Source: Granulicella pectinivorans | Lineage (GTDB): Bacteria > Acidobacteriota > Terriglobia > Terriglobales > Acidobacteriaceae | Length of the DNA: 64,000 nt | Assembly (NCBI RefSeq): GCF_900114625.1 | Contig: NZ_FOZL01000001.1 | Coordinates: forward strand, 1,922,001 to 1,986,000 | Direction of reading: 5' to 3' | Part shown: one piece after another, positions 51,945 to 60,700 of the stretch | Numbering within the stretch: position 1 is the first letter of the stretch | How the letters are laid out: the number at the start of each line of letters is the position of its first letter | Notes under the pieces: generated by a model | Databases searched by the model: none | Told to the model about the DNA's origin: nothing | The model's input: only the letters and a program-made list of their open reading frames with translations | Translations under genes and position numbers: made by a program

Positions 51945-51970
51945 CCCACATCTCAAACGCGAGATGTGGG
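51945..51970 (+). terminator. Hairpin after araA (CCCACATCTC repeat family)
   Basis: CCCACATCTC (51945-51954) and GAGATGTGGG (51961-51970) pair perfectly around AAACGC. The same core forms the terminator at 24039. There is no real T tract here, so termination may be weak. Confidence 0.6.
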
Positions 51971-52029
51971 GCACCCGGCTTTGTGGCGGATGTACGTTTT
52001 AGGCGGCCATCGAATAGGATGCAGGAGCG

Positions 52030-54510
52030 ATGAGACTTCTGCGTTTGGTTCGATGGCCGTTGCTCCTTCTACTGCTGATCGCGGTGGCGCGGGGGCAGGG
52101 CAGGCCCTGGGCGCATGAGGTTTGGACGACCGAGAATGGGTTGCCGCAGAACAGCGTCCATGCGGTGGTGCAGGGGCGGGACGGGTTCCTCTGGGTCGCT
52201 ACGGAAGGGGGGCTGGCCCGGTTCGACGGGGTGGGGTTCGCGGTGTTCAACCGGGAGAATACGCCGGCGTTTACGAGCGACGATCTTTCGAGTCTGGTGG
52301 TGGACAAGGATGGGGCGTTGCTGGTGGGCAGTGCGGATGGGTGGGTGAAGTATGAGGACGGGGTGTTTCGTAAGGCTGCGGAGCCTGACGTGACCTTGCC
52401 GGTTGGGCTGGGGAAACCGAAGGGGATTCCTGCGGGGCGGGTGCAGGCTACGCTGCGGGATGCGCGGGGCGGGTTTTGGGTGGGGATGGATCGGGGGCTC
52501 TACTCGCCGGAGGGCAAGGTCGCGGCGATTGGGGATGCTTCGGTGCTGTCTCTGTTTGAGGATCGCGAAGGGGATATCTGGGCGGGGACGGATACCGGTG
52601 GGCTGCATGTGTTACGGCCGCAGGTGTTTCGGGGGGAGTTGTTGGGGAAGGCTGTGACCGCCGTGACGCAGGGGGCGGATGGGGGGATGTGGGCGGGGAC
52701 GCGGGGGGATGGGTTGTTTCGGGTCGGAGGGAAGCACCTTACGGCGAAGGATGGGCTTTTGAGCGATGTGGTGCTTTCGCTGGCGGCGGATCGGGATGGG
52801 TCGCTGTGGGTGGGGACGCCGGATGGGTTGAATCATCTGCTGAAGGGCGGCAAGGTGGAGGCGATGACGTCGGCGGATGGGCTGCCGGATGACTTTGTGC
52901 GGTCGCTGTATGCGGACCGGGATGGGACGCTCTGGATTGGGACGCGGCGGGGTCTGGTGCATCGGGAGGGTGGGCGGCTGACGTCGGTGGCGGGGCTGCC
53001 GAGCGATTTGATTGGGGCGATGGTGCGGATGCGGGGCGGGGATCTTTGGGTGGGCACGCTGGACGGTGTGGCGAGGCTGCGGAATGGGAAGGTGACGGCT
53101 TACGGCGCGAAGGATGGGCTGGTGGGGAGCGTGGTGACTTCGCTGGTGGAGCGGAAGGATGGGTCGTTGTGGGTGGGGACGAAGGATGGTGGGTTGAGCC
53201 GGTTGGCGGGGGAGCGGTTTGAGGGGGTTTTGCCGGGGGAGGTGGACGACCTGGTGGAGGACGACCGGGGCGGCCTCTGGCTGACGGGGAGCAGGGGTGT
53301 GATGCGGGTTGCGGAGCAGGGCACGGGTCGATTTGGCGCTGTGTCCTATGGGACGGGGGATGGGCTGCCGAGTGAGGAGATGGCGGGGCCGGGGCATCCG
53401 GCGGCTTGGAAGGCGGTGGATGGGACGGTTTGGCTGGGGACGCGGAAGGGGCTGGCGGTGGTTGATCCGGCGGGGCTGCGGGGGCGGGTTCCGGTGCCGG
53501 CGGTGGTGGAGCGGTTTACGGTCGATGATGCGTTGTGGGTGGGCGGGGAGGTGATTCCGCCGGGGCATATGCGGTTTGCGTTCGAGTATGCGGGGTTGAG
53601 CTTTGCGGCACCTTCGCGGGTGCGTTACCGGTACATGCTGGAGGGGTTCGACAAGGGGTGGGTGGAGGCGGGGGGGCGGCGGAGCGCTTTCTATACGAAC
53701 CTGGGGGCAGGACGGTACCGGTTCCTGGTGCAGGCTGCGGGGGCGGATGGAGTTTGGGGAGAGAGTGCGGTGGTGGCGTTTCGTGTGAAGCCGCGGTTCT
53801 ATCGGACGTGGTGGTTTTTAGGGCTGATGGTGTTGGTGGTGGGTGGCTTGGTGGGGCTGGGGTATTGGCTGCGGGTGCGGGCGCTGCGGGTGCGGTTCGA
53901 TGCGATTCTGGCGGAGAGAAACCGGATGGCGCGGGAGGTGCATGACACGCTGGCGCAGGGGTTTGTGGGGATCTCGCTGCAACTGGAGGTGACGGGGATG
54001 ATGCTGGCGCAGGGGCATGTCGAGGGGGCGAAGAAGCAGGTGGACGAGACGAAGGCTCTGGTGCGGGAGGGGCTGGCGGATGCGCGGCAGAGCATCTGGG
54101 AGTTGCGGTCGGGTGCGGTGGATGGAGGGTTGCCGGAGAGGATGCGGTCGATGGTGGACCGGCTGAAGACGGAGTCGGTGAGAGTGGAGCTGGCGGTGGG
54201 TGGGACGTACCGGGCTCTGGAGCCGGAGCTGGAACGTGAGGTGATGCGGGTGGCGCAGGAGGCGGTGACCAATGCTGTCAGGCATGCGCGGGCGGGGCTG
54301 GTGGTGGTGGATCTGCGGTACCAGCCGGTTGAGCTTACGCTGGCGGTGCGGGACGATGGAGCCGGGTTTGCACCGGAGCAGGTCGCGAGCGGACGGTTCG
54401 GGCTGGTGGGGATGAGGGAGCGGGCGGAGAGGATTGGGGGGCGGCTGGAGATTGAAAGTTCCGCGGAGAGCGGTACGGTGGTGCGGCTGCGGGTTCCGCT
54501 GGTTGCTTGA
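52030..54510 (+). CDS. Two-component sensor histidine kinase with Reg_prop beta-propeller
   Basis: An 826-residue membrane-bound sensor. After the signal segment (LRLVRWPLLLLLLIAVARG), residues 25-470 form a periplasmic propeller of repeated units such as GRDGFLWVATEGGLARFDG and RDGTLWIGTRRGLV. A Y_Y_Y domain follows (about 500-590: FEYAGLSFAAPSRVRYRYMLEGFDKGW). Then comes one membrane helix (WWFLGLMVLVVGGLVGLGYWL, near 605), a HisKA_3 domain with the phosphorylated His in NRMAREVHDTLAQG, and a HATPase domain (AQEAVTNAVRHA, DDGAGF, GLVGMRERAERIGG). This kinase type usually pairs with a NarL-type regulator, but none is present. It probably senses a glycan or its breakdown products. Confidence 0.9.
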   Translation: MRLLRLVRWPLLLLLLIAVARGQGRPWAHEVWTTENGLPQNSVHAVVQGRDGFLWVATEGGLARFDGVGFAVFNRENTPAFTSDDLSSLVVDKDGALLVGSADGWVKYEDGVFRKAAEPDVTLPVGLGKPKGIPAGRVQATLRDARGGFWVGMDRGLYSPEGKVAAIGDASVLSLFEDREGDIWAGTDTGGLHVLRPQVFRGELLGKAVTAVTQGADGGMWAGTRGDGLFRVGGKHLTAKDGLLSDVVLSLAADRDGSLWVGTPDGLNHLLKGGKVEAMTSADGLPDDFVRSLYADRDGTLWIGTRRGLVHREGGRLTSVAGLPSDLIGAMVRMRGGDLWVGTLDGVARLRNGKVTAYGAKDGLVGSVVTSLVERKDGSLWVGTKDGGLSRLAGERFEGVLPGEVDDLVEDDRGGLWLTGSRGVMRVAEQGTGRFGAVSYGTGDGLPSEEMAGPGHPAAWKAVDGTVWLGTRKGLAVVDPAGLRGRVPVPAVVERFTVDDALWVGGEVIPPGHMRFAFEYAGLSFAAPSRVRYRYMLEGFDKGWVEAGGRRSAFYTNLGAGRYRFLVQAAGADGVWGESAVVAFRVKPRFYRTWWFLGLMVLVVGGLVGLGYWLRVRALRVRFDAILAERNRMAREVHDTLAQGFVGISLQLEVTGMMLAQGHVEGAKKQVDETKALVREGLADARQSIWELRSGAVDGGLPERMRSMVDRLKTESVRVELAVGGTYRALEPELEREVMRVAQEAVTNAVRHARAGLVVVDLRYQPVELTLAVRDDGAGFAPEQVASGRFGLVGMRERAERIGGRLEIESSAESGTVVRLRVPLVA

Positions 54511-54557
54511 CAGAGTTGGGTGGCGTCGATAGCGTCTATTTCACGTTACCGATAACG
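54507..54557 (+). promoter_or_regulatory. Promoter with GTTACCGATAAC operator
   Basis: TTGACA (54507-54512, overlapping the sensor kinase stop), a 17-base spacer and TAGCGT (54530-54535) are followed by CGTTACCGATAACG (54544-54557), a palindrome with one mismatched pair. Its core resembles GntR-type operators of the LacI family. A perfect relative is at 57346. Confidence 0.7.
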
Positions 54558-54572
54558 AAATGAGTGTTCGCG

Positions 54573-54677
54573 ATGAGTTTGATGCAGCGTGTGAAGTGCG
54601 TGGTGACGGATAGTCACTTCCTGATTCCGTTCGTGGTCCTGCTGTTTGGGATCGGGCTTTTGGTGGCTTTGCACTAA
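54573..54677 (+). CDS. 34-residue single-helix membrane microprotein
   Basis: A short frame starting MSLMQRVKC and continuing VVTDSHFLIPFVVLLFGIGLLVALH. After a basic, soluble start comes one strong membrane helix of about 18 residues, ending two residues later. It is the first reading frame behind the operator at 54544 and precedes the transporter, with the GTGGGG repeat between. It may be a small partner or regulator of the transporter. The ribosome site is weak (GAGTG near 54562), so expression is uncertain. Confidence 0.45.
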   Translation: MSLMQRVKCVVTDSHFLIPFVVLLFGIGLLVALH

Positions 54678-54684
54678 AGGCGAA

Positions 54685-54732
54685 AGATTGTGGGGAAAAG
54701 GCGGGAAGAGCGGGAAAAAGAGACAAGAGTAG
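54685..54732 (+). repeat. GTGGGGAAAAGG dispersed repeat, third copy
   Basis: AGATTGTGGGGAAAAGGCGG is identical to the start of the element at 32884 and is followed by a similar GGGAAGAGCGGGAAAAA and AGAGACAAGAG. Here it is a single, unpaired copy inserted between the microprotein gene and the transporter. Confidence 0.65.
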
Positions 54733-54836
54733 AAGCAGATCTCCTTCGGGGATAACAACCAAAGGGACAATTGCAACGGCAAGAGCAAGAACGGCGTTTT
54801 GATCAGTCAATCGTTTGGGTACGTTTGGAGGAGAGC

Positions 54837-56126
54837 ATGGCGATGGAGAAGCAGGCGGCGGCGAAGGACGGTTTGTCGCTGCATGGACTGGGTGTGATCT
54901 GCGGGTTGACGGCGGGTGTCTGGCTGGGGGCTGCGGAGGCTCCTACGAAGCTGGTGAATGTGGGGCTGTCGCCCTTTGCGGTTTCGCTGTGCATGGTGGC
55001 GGGTGTGTTTACTGCGCGGTGGACGTTTCCTACGCTGCTGAAGGGCACGAGCTATGTCTTCGCCGACCTAATGGCGAAGAAGCACTTGATCGTCTGGGCT
55101 TTGCTGGCGGGGGCGCTGTGGGCGGTGGCCAATACGCTGACGGTGTTTGCGATTCGCGATGTGGGACTGGCGGTGGCGTTCCCGATGTGGAATGCGAACT
55201 CGTTGATCGGTCTGCTGTGGGGCAGGGTGCTGTTCAATGAACTGAAGGGAGCGAGCACCAAGACCGTCACCAAGGTGGTGGTGGGTGGGCTGGCGATTGT
55301 GGCGGCGGCGATCATGCTTGGGTTCAGCACGCTGCATGGCGGCGGTGCGGCTTCGCAACATGCTGTGCGGGGGATTCTGGCGGCTATCGGTGCGAGCTTT
55401 ATGTGGGGCACGATGTATGTGCCGTATCGCAAGGCCTATATCAGCGGGATGAATCCGCTGTCGTTTGTGACGGCGTTTACGGTGGGCGAGCTGGTGATGG
55501 TGTTCTCGCTGGGTGCGCTGCTGGGCGGGGGAGCGCATGCGCTGATCGCCGAGGTGGCCCATGCGCGCGGGGTGCTGTTCTGGCTGTTCCTGGGCGGGTT
55601 TGTGTGGGTGATCGGGGATCTGTTCCAGCAGTTCGCGGCGAAGTACCTGGGGATTGGGCGCGGGATTCCGCTTTCGAATACGAACCAGCTCTGGGGATTG
55701 GCGTGGGGAGCGCTGGTGTTTGGAGAGCTGGCGACGGCGGACCGGATGCATAAGTTCCTGGTGATTGGCGGGTCGGCGATCATGATCGTTGGTGCGTATG
55801 CAATTTCGACGGCCGTGGCGGATGCGAAAGAGAACTCGTCGACCAATGAGGCGCTGCTGCGGGAGTGCGAGCGGTATGGGCTGGACTATAACCGGACCGT
55901 GCTGTCGATGGCCGGTGAGGAGTTTGGCGACCGCAGCGAGAAGCGGCGGTGGTGGGACTATGCGATCGTCGCTGCGGCCACTGGAGTGTTTATCTGGCTT
56001 GGCATCGGTGCGAAGGTCCCGCAACTGGCGATGGATATGCGCTGGGTTGCCGTGCTGGGAGTCGCGCTGGTGGTGAGCCTGGTGGCCGGCGGATGGAGCT
56101 TGTATCGCAGGACGCGGTTTTCTTAA
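54837..56126 (+). CDS. GRP/RhaT-like sugar transporter (DMT superfamily)
   Basis: A 429-residue inner-membrane transporter with about ten to eleven helices, longer than the usual 290-340 residues. Features are GLGVICGLTAGVWLGAAEAPTKLVNVGLSPF, LAVAFPMWNANSLIGLLWG, GASFMWGTMYVPYRKAYISGMNPLS and GIPLSNTNQLWGLAWGALVFGEL, the glycine/proline-rich motifs of glucose/ribose porters. A charged loop near residues 330-385 (CERYGLDYNRTVLSMAGEEFGDRSEKRRWWDY) is extra. ATG 54837 (MAMEKQ) has GGAGGAGAG just ahead; an open frame from 54771 is dismissed. It lies downstream of the operator at 54544 and upstream of its regulator, so it should import the sugar product of the GH92/PI-PLC locus. Confidence 0.8.
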   Translation: MAMEKQAAAKDGLSLHGLGVICGLTAGVWLGAAEAPTKLVNVGLSPFAVSLCMVAGVFTARWTFPTLLKGTSYVFADLMAKKHLIVWALLAGALWAVANTLTVFAIRDVGLAVAFPMWNANSLIGLLWGRVLFNELKGASTKTVTKVVVGGLAIVAAAIMLGFSTLHGGGAASQHAVRGILAAIGASFMWGTMYVPYRKAYISGMNPLSFVTAFTVGELVMVFSLGALLGGGAHALIAEVAHARGVLFWLFLGGFVWVIGDLFQQFAAKYLGIGRGIPLSNTNQLWGLAWGALVFGELATADRMHKFLVIGGSAIMIVGAYAISTAVADAKENSSTNEALLRECERYGLDYNRTVLSMAGEEFGDRSEKRRWWDYAIVAAATGVFIWLGIGAKVPQLAMDMRWVAVLGVALVVSLVAGGWSLYRRTRFS

Positions 56127-56130
56127 GGCG

Positions 56131-56210
56131 TCCTGCCGGATGGTCCCGCTGCGCGCGGGGCGGGCGCTCACGCGTTTTTTGGCGGCTTCGCGTGGCTCAT
56201 TCGTTGGTCG
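56131..56210. repeat. Dispersed 80-base repeat, copy 2
   Basis: It matches 20919-20998 without gaps at 66 of 80 positions, starting TCCTGCCGGA and ending TCGTTGGTCG. The right-hand inverted end of copy 1 is absent, so this is a partial element. It lies directly behind the transporter stop and ahead of the third LacI gene. Confidence 0.75.
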
Positions 56211-56282
56211 AGAAGGGAAGTGTCTGAGACCTTTTGGGCTGGAAGATCGTAGGCTTGGTTGTAGAGTGCATTGGGAGCGCAG

Positions 56283-57290
56283 ATGGCTGTTCGACTGAAA
56301 GATATTGCCCGCGACTTGAATGTGTCCGTGGTGACGGTTTCGAAGGTACTGCGCGGGAACACCGACGTGAGCGCGGAGACGCGGAAGCGCGTGTTGAAGC
56401 GGATGAAAGAGCTGAACTACCAGCCGAATATGATGGCGCGGGGGTTGGCGAGCGGACGGACGTATACCGTTGGACTGGTGGTTCCGGACCTGGTGCATCC
56501 GTTTTTCGCGGAGTTTGCGAAGTCGTTGAGCGGAACGCTGCGGACGGCGAATGTGGCTTTGATTCTGGCTTCGTCGGAAGAAGATGCGGAGATTGAGCAG
56601 AATGAAATTCGTGCGCTGCTGCGGCGCGGCGTCGATGTGCTGATGATTGCGTCGTGCCAGGCGAGCCTGCGGAATTTTTATGACCTGGGCGACCAGAAGA
56701 CGCCGTATATTCTGTTCGATCGCAACTTCGCGCACCTGAATGCGCACTTTGTGGGATCGAACGATGTGCGCGTGGGGGAGATGGCGACGGAGCACCTGAT
56801 TGGGCTGGGACGGAAGCGGATCGCGCATATCGGCGGGAAGAATACGAGCCCGTCGCTCGATCGTCTGCGGGGTTTCAAAAATGCGATGGCGGATGCTCGT
56901 CTGCCGATTCCCGAGGGCTATATCGCGGTGCGGGACCGGGTGGAGGAGACGGGCGACTCGGTAGGGCATTCGGCGATGCAGGACCTGCTGAAGCTGGAGC
57001 CGAGGCCGGATGCGGTGTTCTGCTACAACGATCTGACGGCTGTGGGCGCGATCGAGGCGGTGCTGGAGGCCGGGTTGCGGGTTCCGGAGGATGTGGCGGT
57101 GATTGGGTGCGGAAACTTCCGGTATGCGAAGTACCTGAAGGTGCCGCTGAGCTCGATTGAGCATGGGACACCGGAGCTTGGGCGGGTGGCTGGGGAGCTG
57201 GCGCTGGAGCTTTCGGCGAAGCCGGAGCAAGCTCCGCGGAGCGTGCTGCTGGAGCCGATGCTGGTGGTCCGGCGGTCTACGGGAGGGTAG
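56283..57290 (+). CDS. LacI-family transcriptional regulator 3
   Basis: A 335-residue regulator. AVRLKDIARDLNVSVVTVSKVLRG is the helix-turn-helix and NYQPNMMARGLASG the hinge. The sensor domain has TVGLVVPDLVHPFFAEFAKSL, LMIASCQAS, ILFDRNFAH, RIAHIGGKN, AVFCYNDLTAVGAIEAVLEAG and DVAVIGCGNF. ATG 56283 begins the DNA-binding domain; the four-residue-longer start at 56271 is unlikely. GTTAYCGATAAC palindromes at 54544 and 57346 flank it on both sides, so it is the likely repressor of the transporter and receptor operons and may be autoregulated. Confidence 0.92.
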   Translation: MAVRLKDIARDLNVSVVTVSKVLRGNTDVSAETRKRVLKRMKELNYQPNMMARGLASGRTYTVGLVVPDLVHPFFAEFAKSLSGTLRTANVALILASSEEDAEIEQNEIRALLRRGVDVLMIASCQASLRNFYDLGDQKTPYILFDRNFAHLNAHFVGSNDVRVGEMATEHLIGLGRKRIAHIGGKNTSPSLDRLRGFKNAMADARLPIPEGYIAVRDRVEETGDSVGHSAMQDLLKLEPRPDAVFCYNDLTAVGAIEAVLEAGLRVPEDVAVIGCGNFRYAKYLKVPLSSIEHGTPELGRVAGELALELSAKPEQAPRSVLLEPMLVVRRSTGG

Positions 57291-57345
57291 ATTTTGCCTT
57301 GCGGGGCAGCCCTGGCATGGCGCGGAGTTGGTGTCCGCCGTTTGC

Positions 57346-57357
57346 GTTATCGATAAC
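57346..57357 (+). promoter_or_regulatory. Perfect GTTATCGATAAC operator
   Basis: A perfect 12-base palindrome just behind the LacI stop, matching the operator at 54544 in all but the central base pair. A further half-site, GTTACCGA, lies at 57741-57748, close to the receptor start. No good -35/-10 pair sits next to this copy, so it may act at a distance. Confidence 0.7.
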
Positions 57358-57382
57358 TATGCTGTGTTCGCGGCCAGCGGGA

Positions 57383-57417
57383 AGCGCAAGCCGGGGTGGG
57401 CTTTGCGCGCTTTCTTT
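57383..57417 (+). terminator. Terminator of the third LacI gene
   Basis: AGCGCAAGCC (57383-57392) pairs with GGGCTTTGCGC (57398-57408, one bulge) and is followed by GCTTTCTTT. Further on, TTACAG-AA-CTGTAA (57437-57450) is another short palindrome of unknown role. Confidence 0.55.
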
Positions 57418-57622
57418 CCATGGGGATGGGCCATGTTTACAGAACTGTAACACTCTATTCAACGGCCATACATCCGGGGCTGCGAGGCTGGATATCACGG
57501 CCCACAGGTACGTTTTTGGGCTTTTTCTCCCCACCGCCTTCCCCTTGTGAGTTTTCCCGGTCGTGGAGAAAGAGCAGCCCCAGCGTGACGCAGGGGCAGC
57601 AGAACGTCACCTGCAAAGTTAC

Positions 57623-57679
57623 GTTAGCGCTTCCGAAACGTGTTTTTGCTTGACGGAGGTACTGGTGGGTGCGTACTGT
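57623..57679 (+). promoter_or_regulatory. Promoter of the fourth TonB receptor
   Basis: TTGACG (57650-57655), an 18-base spacer and TACTGT (57674-57679). GTTAGCGCTTCC at 57623 (core AGCGCT) lies just upstream and may be a further site of a LacI-type protein. This 470-base gap between the LacI gene and the receptor holds only the operator, the terminator, short palindromes and this promoter. Confidence 0.55.
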
Positions 57680-57762
57680 TCTCGGCGCAACCGGGATGGC
57701 CATTATTTTCCGCTGAACAGGGTTTCGATCCCTGGAGCGGGTTACCGAGTGAAGGACGGAGA

Positions 57763-60700
57763 ATGAACGCAATGCAAAGCAAACGATGGACCGCGGGCAG
57801 CCTGCGCGCGATGTTTCGGGGATGGGTCCCCTTGGTTTTGAGCCTTTTGCTCCTGCTGCCGGCGCTGAGCGCGCATGCACAGTTCGAGAGCGCTTCGGTG
57901 CTTGGTTACGTGAAGGACACCTCTGGCGCCTCGGTTCCGGGTGCATCGGTAACGCTTACGAACGTTGGGACGACGATTGTCCAGAAGGTCACGACGGACC
58001 GCGAAGGCCGCTTTGAGTTTCCGAGCGTGCAGATTGGCCAGTATCAGGTGGAGTCCCAGGCATCTGGCTTTGAAGGTACGAAGACTGCGGTCTTTACGGT
58101 GACGACGAACGCACGTCAGCGTGTCGACCTTGTCCTCAAGTCGGGTTCGGTGAGCGAGGTCGTCACGGTCTCGGCTGCACCGTCCCTGTTGGAGACAGAG
58201 ACTAGCTCGCGCGGTCTGGTGGTTGGCACGCGCGAAGTCGAAAATCTTCCTTTGAACGGCCGCTCGTATGCGGATCTGGTGCTGCTCGCTCCGGGTGTGC
58301 GCAAGTCGACCCTCCAGAACCAGACCACATCGAGCCGTGAAGCTTCGTTCAACGTGAACGGACAGCGCTCGGCGTTCAACAACTTCCTGCTGGACGGTCT
58401 GGACAACAACAACTACGGTACGTCGAACCAGGGCTTTGCCAACGAGAATATTCCACCTTCGCCCGATGCGGTTGAAGAGTTCCGCGTCGAGACGAACAAC
58501 TACTCGGCGGAGTATGGCCGTACACCGGGTGCGGTGATCAACGTCGCCATCCGTCGCGGAACGAACCAGTTCCATGGTCGCGCCTGGGACTATTTGCGCA
58601 ACACGAAGCTGAACGCGATCGGGCCCTTCCTGCCGACCGGCGGCAATCCGAAGTTCATCCGGAACCAGTTCGGCGGTACCTTTGGCGGGCCGATCTGGAA
58701 GGGACACACCTTCGTCTTCATGGATTATGAGGGCGTGCGCCAGATCTTCAACAACACGAACACGACCTCCACGCTGCCTTCGGTCAACCAGCGGAATGGT
58801 ATGTTTTATCTGAATGACGATACGTCGTCGGCCGCGAATGCGATTCCGCTGCGGAATCCCGTTACCGGCAAGACGTACACCGGTCAGATTCCGCTTGCCG
58901 ACATGACGCCGTTTGCGCGCGCCGTGATCGCTGCTCTGCCTGCGAATACCGCAGCCGGTCTTTCGAACAACTACTCCTATACGCCACGCGGCATCATCAA
59001 CGATGACAAGGGCGACGTGCGCGTCGACCATACTTTCAGCCAGAAGCTGACGATCTTTGGCCGTTACAGCCAGCATGCGGGTTACATCTTCGATCCTCCA
59101 GGCATCCCTGGACGCGCCGGCGGCAATTCGAACGGTAACGTCGCCATCACCAACCGGGATGTCGCGGCTGGTGTCACCTATGCCTTCCGTCCCAACCAGC
59201 TCTTCGATGTTCGCTTCGGCTATTCGGTCAACAAGGGCGGTAAGACTCCCATCGGCTATGGCAATACGTCGCTGCTGACAGAGAACGGCATCACGGATGG
59301 TCTTCCGGTTGCGGCAACGCGCGATCTGAATACGCAGGCGATCACGGGCTTTACGCAGCTTGGCGCACAGAACTCCAACCCCCAGTTCCAGAACCCGACC
59401 ATCTATAACCCGAAGTTCAACTACACCTGGATCCATGGCGCGAACAGCATCAAGGCGGGTTACGAGCTCCAGATCGTGCATACGCAGGTCAACGACTTCA
59501 ACCCCAGCTATGGCTCGGACAGCTATGCCGGGCAGTTTGCAGCCAACGGCAGCCCGGCTAACACCACGACTACCGGCAGCAATCCTTCGCTGAGCACGCA
59601 GTTGCAGCAGGCGCAGAACCTTGCCGACTTCTACTTCGGCAATCGCAACACGTATTCGATCACCAACTATGCGGTGGTGAACCTGCGTCAGCGCTACAAC
59701 TTCATGTATCTGCAGGACGACTGGAAGCCTCTCTCGAACGTCACTGTCAACGCCGGTGTGCGTTACGAGATCGTGTCGCCGCAGTTCGAGGCGAACAACA
59801 AGCTGGCCAACTTCGACCCGACCACGAACAGCCTGATTCAGGCTTCGAACGGCAGCATCTACAACCGCGCTCTCGTCAACACCCAGATGAACAACCTGGC
59901 GCCGCGCTTCGGAATCAGCTATCAGCCGACGCACAACACGGTCTTCCGTGGAGGCTACGGCATGGTGTACACGCAGTGGAATCGTATGGGTGGCGAGAAC
60001 AACCTCACCTACAACGGCCCCAATGTCGTGAACGCCAGCATCACGCAGACGAATCCGACGGCAGCCACGCTGTGCACCAGCGATACGCAGGCGCAGAGCA
60101 CATGCTTCCGCCAGACGCAGCAGGGCTATTCGAATGTGTTGACGACGCCGGCCTTCTTCAATCCGCTGAACGTTGTCACGCGCTACATCCCGAAGAACAC
60201 GCCCGTGGGCTATGTGCAGAACTACTTTGCCGGCATCCAGCAGCAGGCCGGCGGTTGGATTCTGGACCTGAGCTACGTGGGCAACAAGGGAACGCATCTC
60301 TCGACCCTGGCTGATTACAACCAGGCCACGCCCTGCATCCTGGCTACGGGTTGCGCTTCCTACGCCGCTCGCCGTCCGGTCACGAACTTCGGACAGATCG
60401 AGATTGCGTATGGCATCGGAACCTCGAACTACGACGCCCTGCAATTCCGTGTGGAGCGCCGCATGAAGATGGGTCTGTATGTCGTGAACTCCTTCACCTG
60501 GAGCCGCGCGTACGACATCGGCGGCAGCAACCTTGAAAATGCTGTTGGCGATACCGCGCGCGTCGACTACTACCAGCCCAACGCGGGCCGTGGCCCTTCG
60601 GGCTACGATCAGCCGTTGAACGACACGCTGTCGGTGGTCTATGACCTGCCCTTCGGACGTGGCCGCCGTTTTGGTGCGAATACGAACTACATCACCAATG

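Noticed and set aside
57742..60444. 900-codon minus-strand frame inside the fourth TonB receptor
   Set aside because: Product is low in family character and rich in Arg/Val/His; it mirrors the receptor's codon bias.
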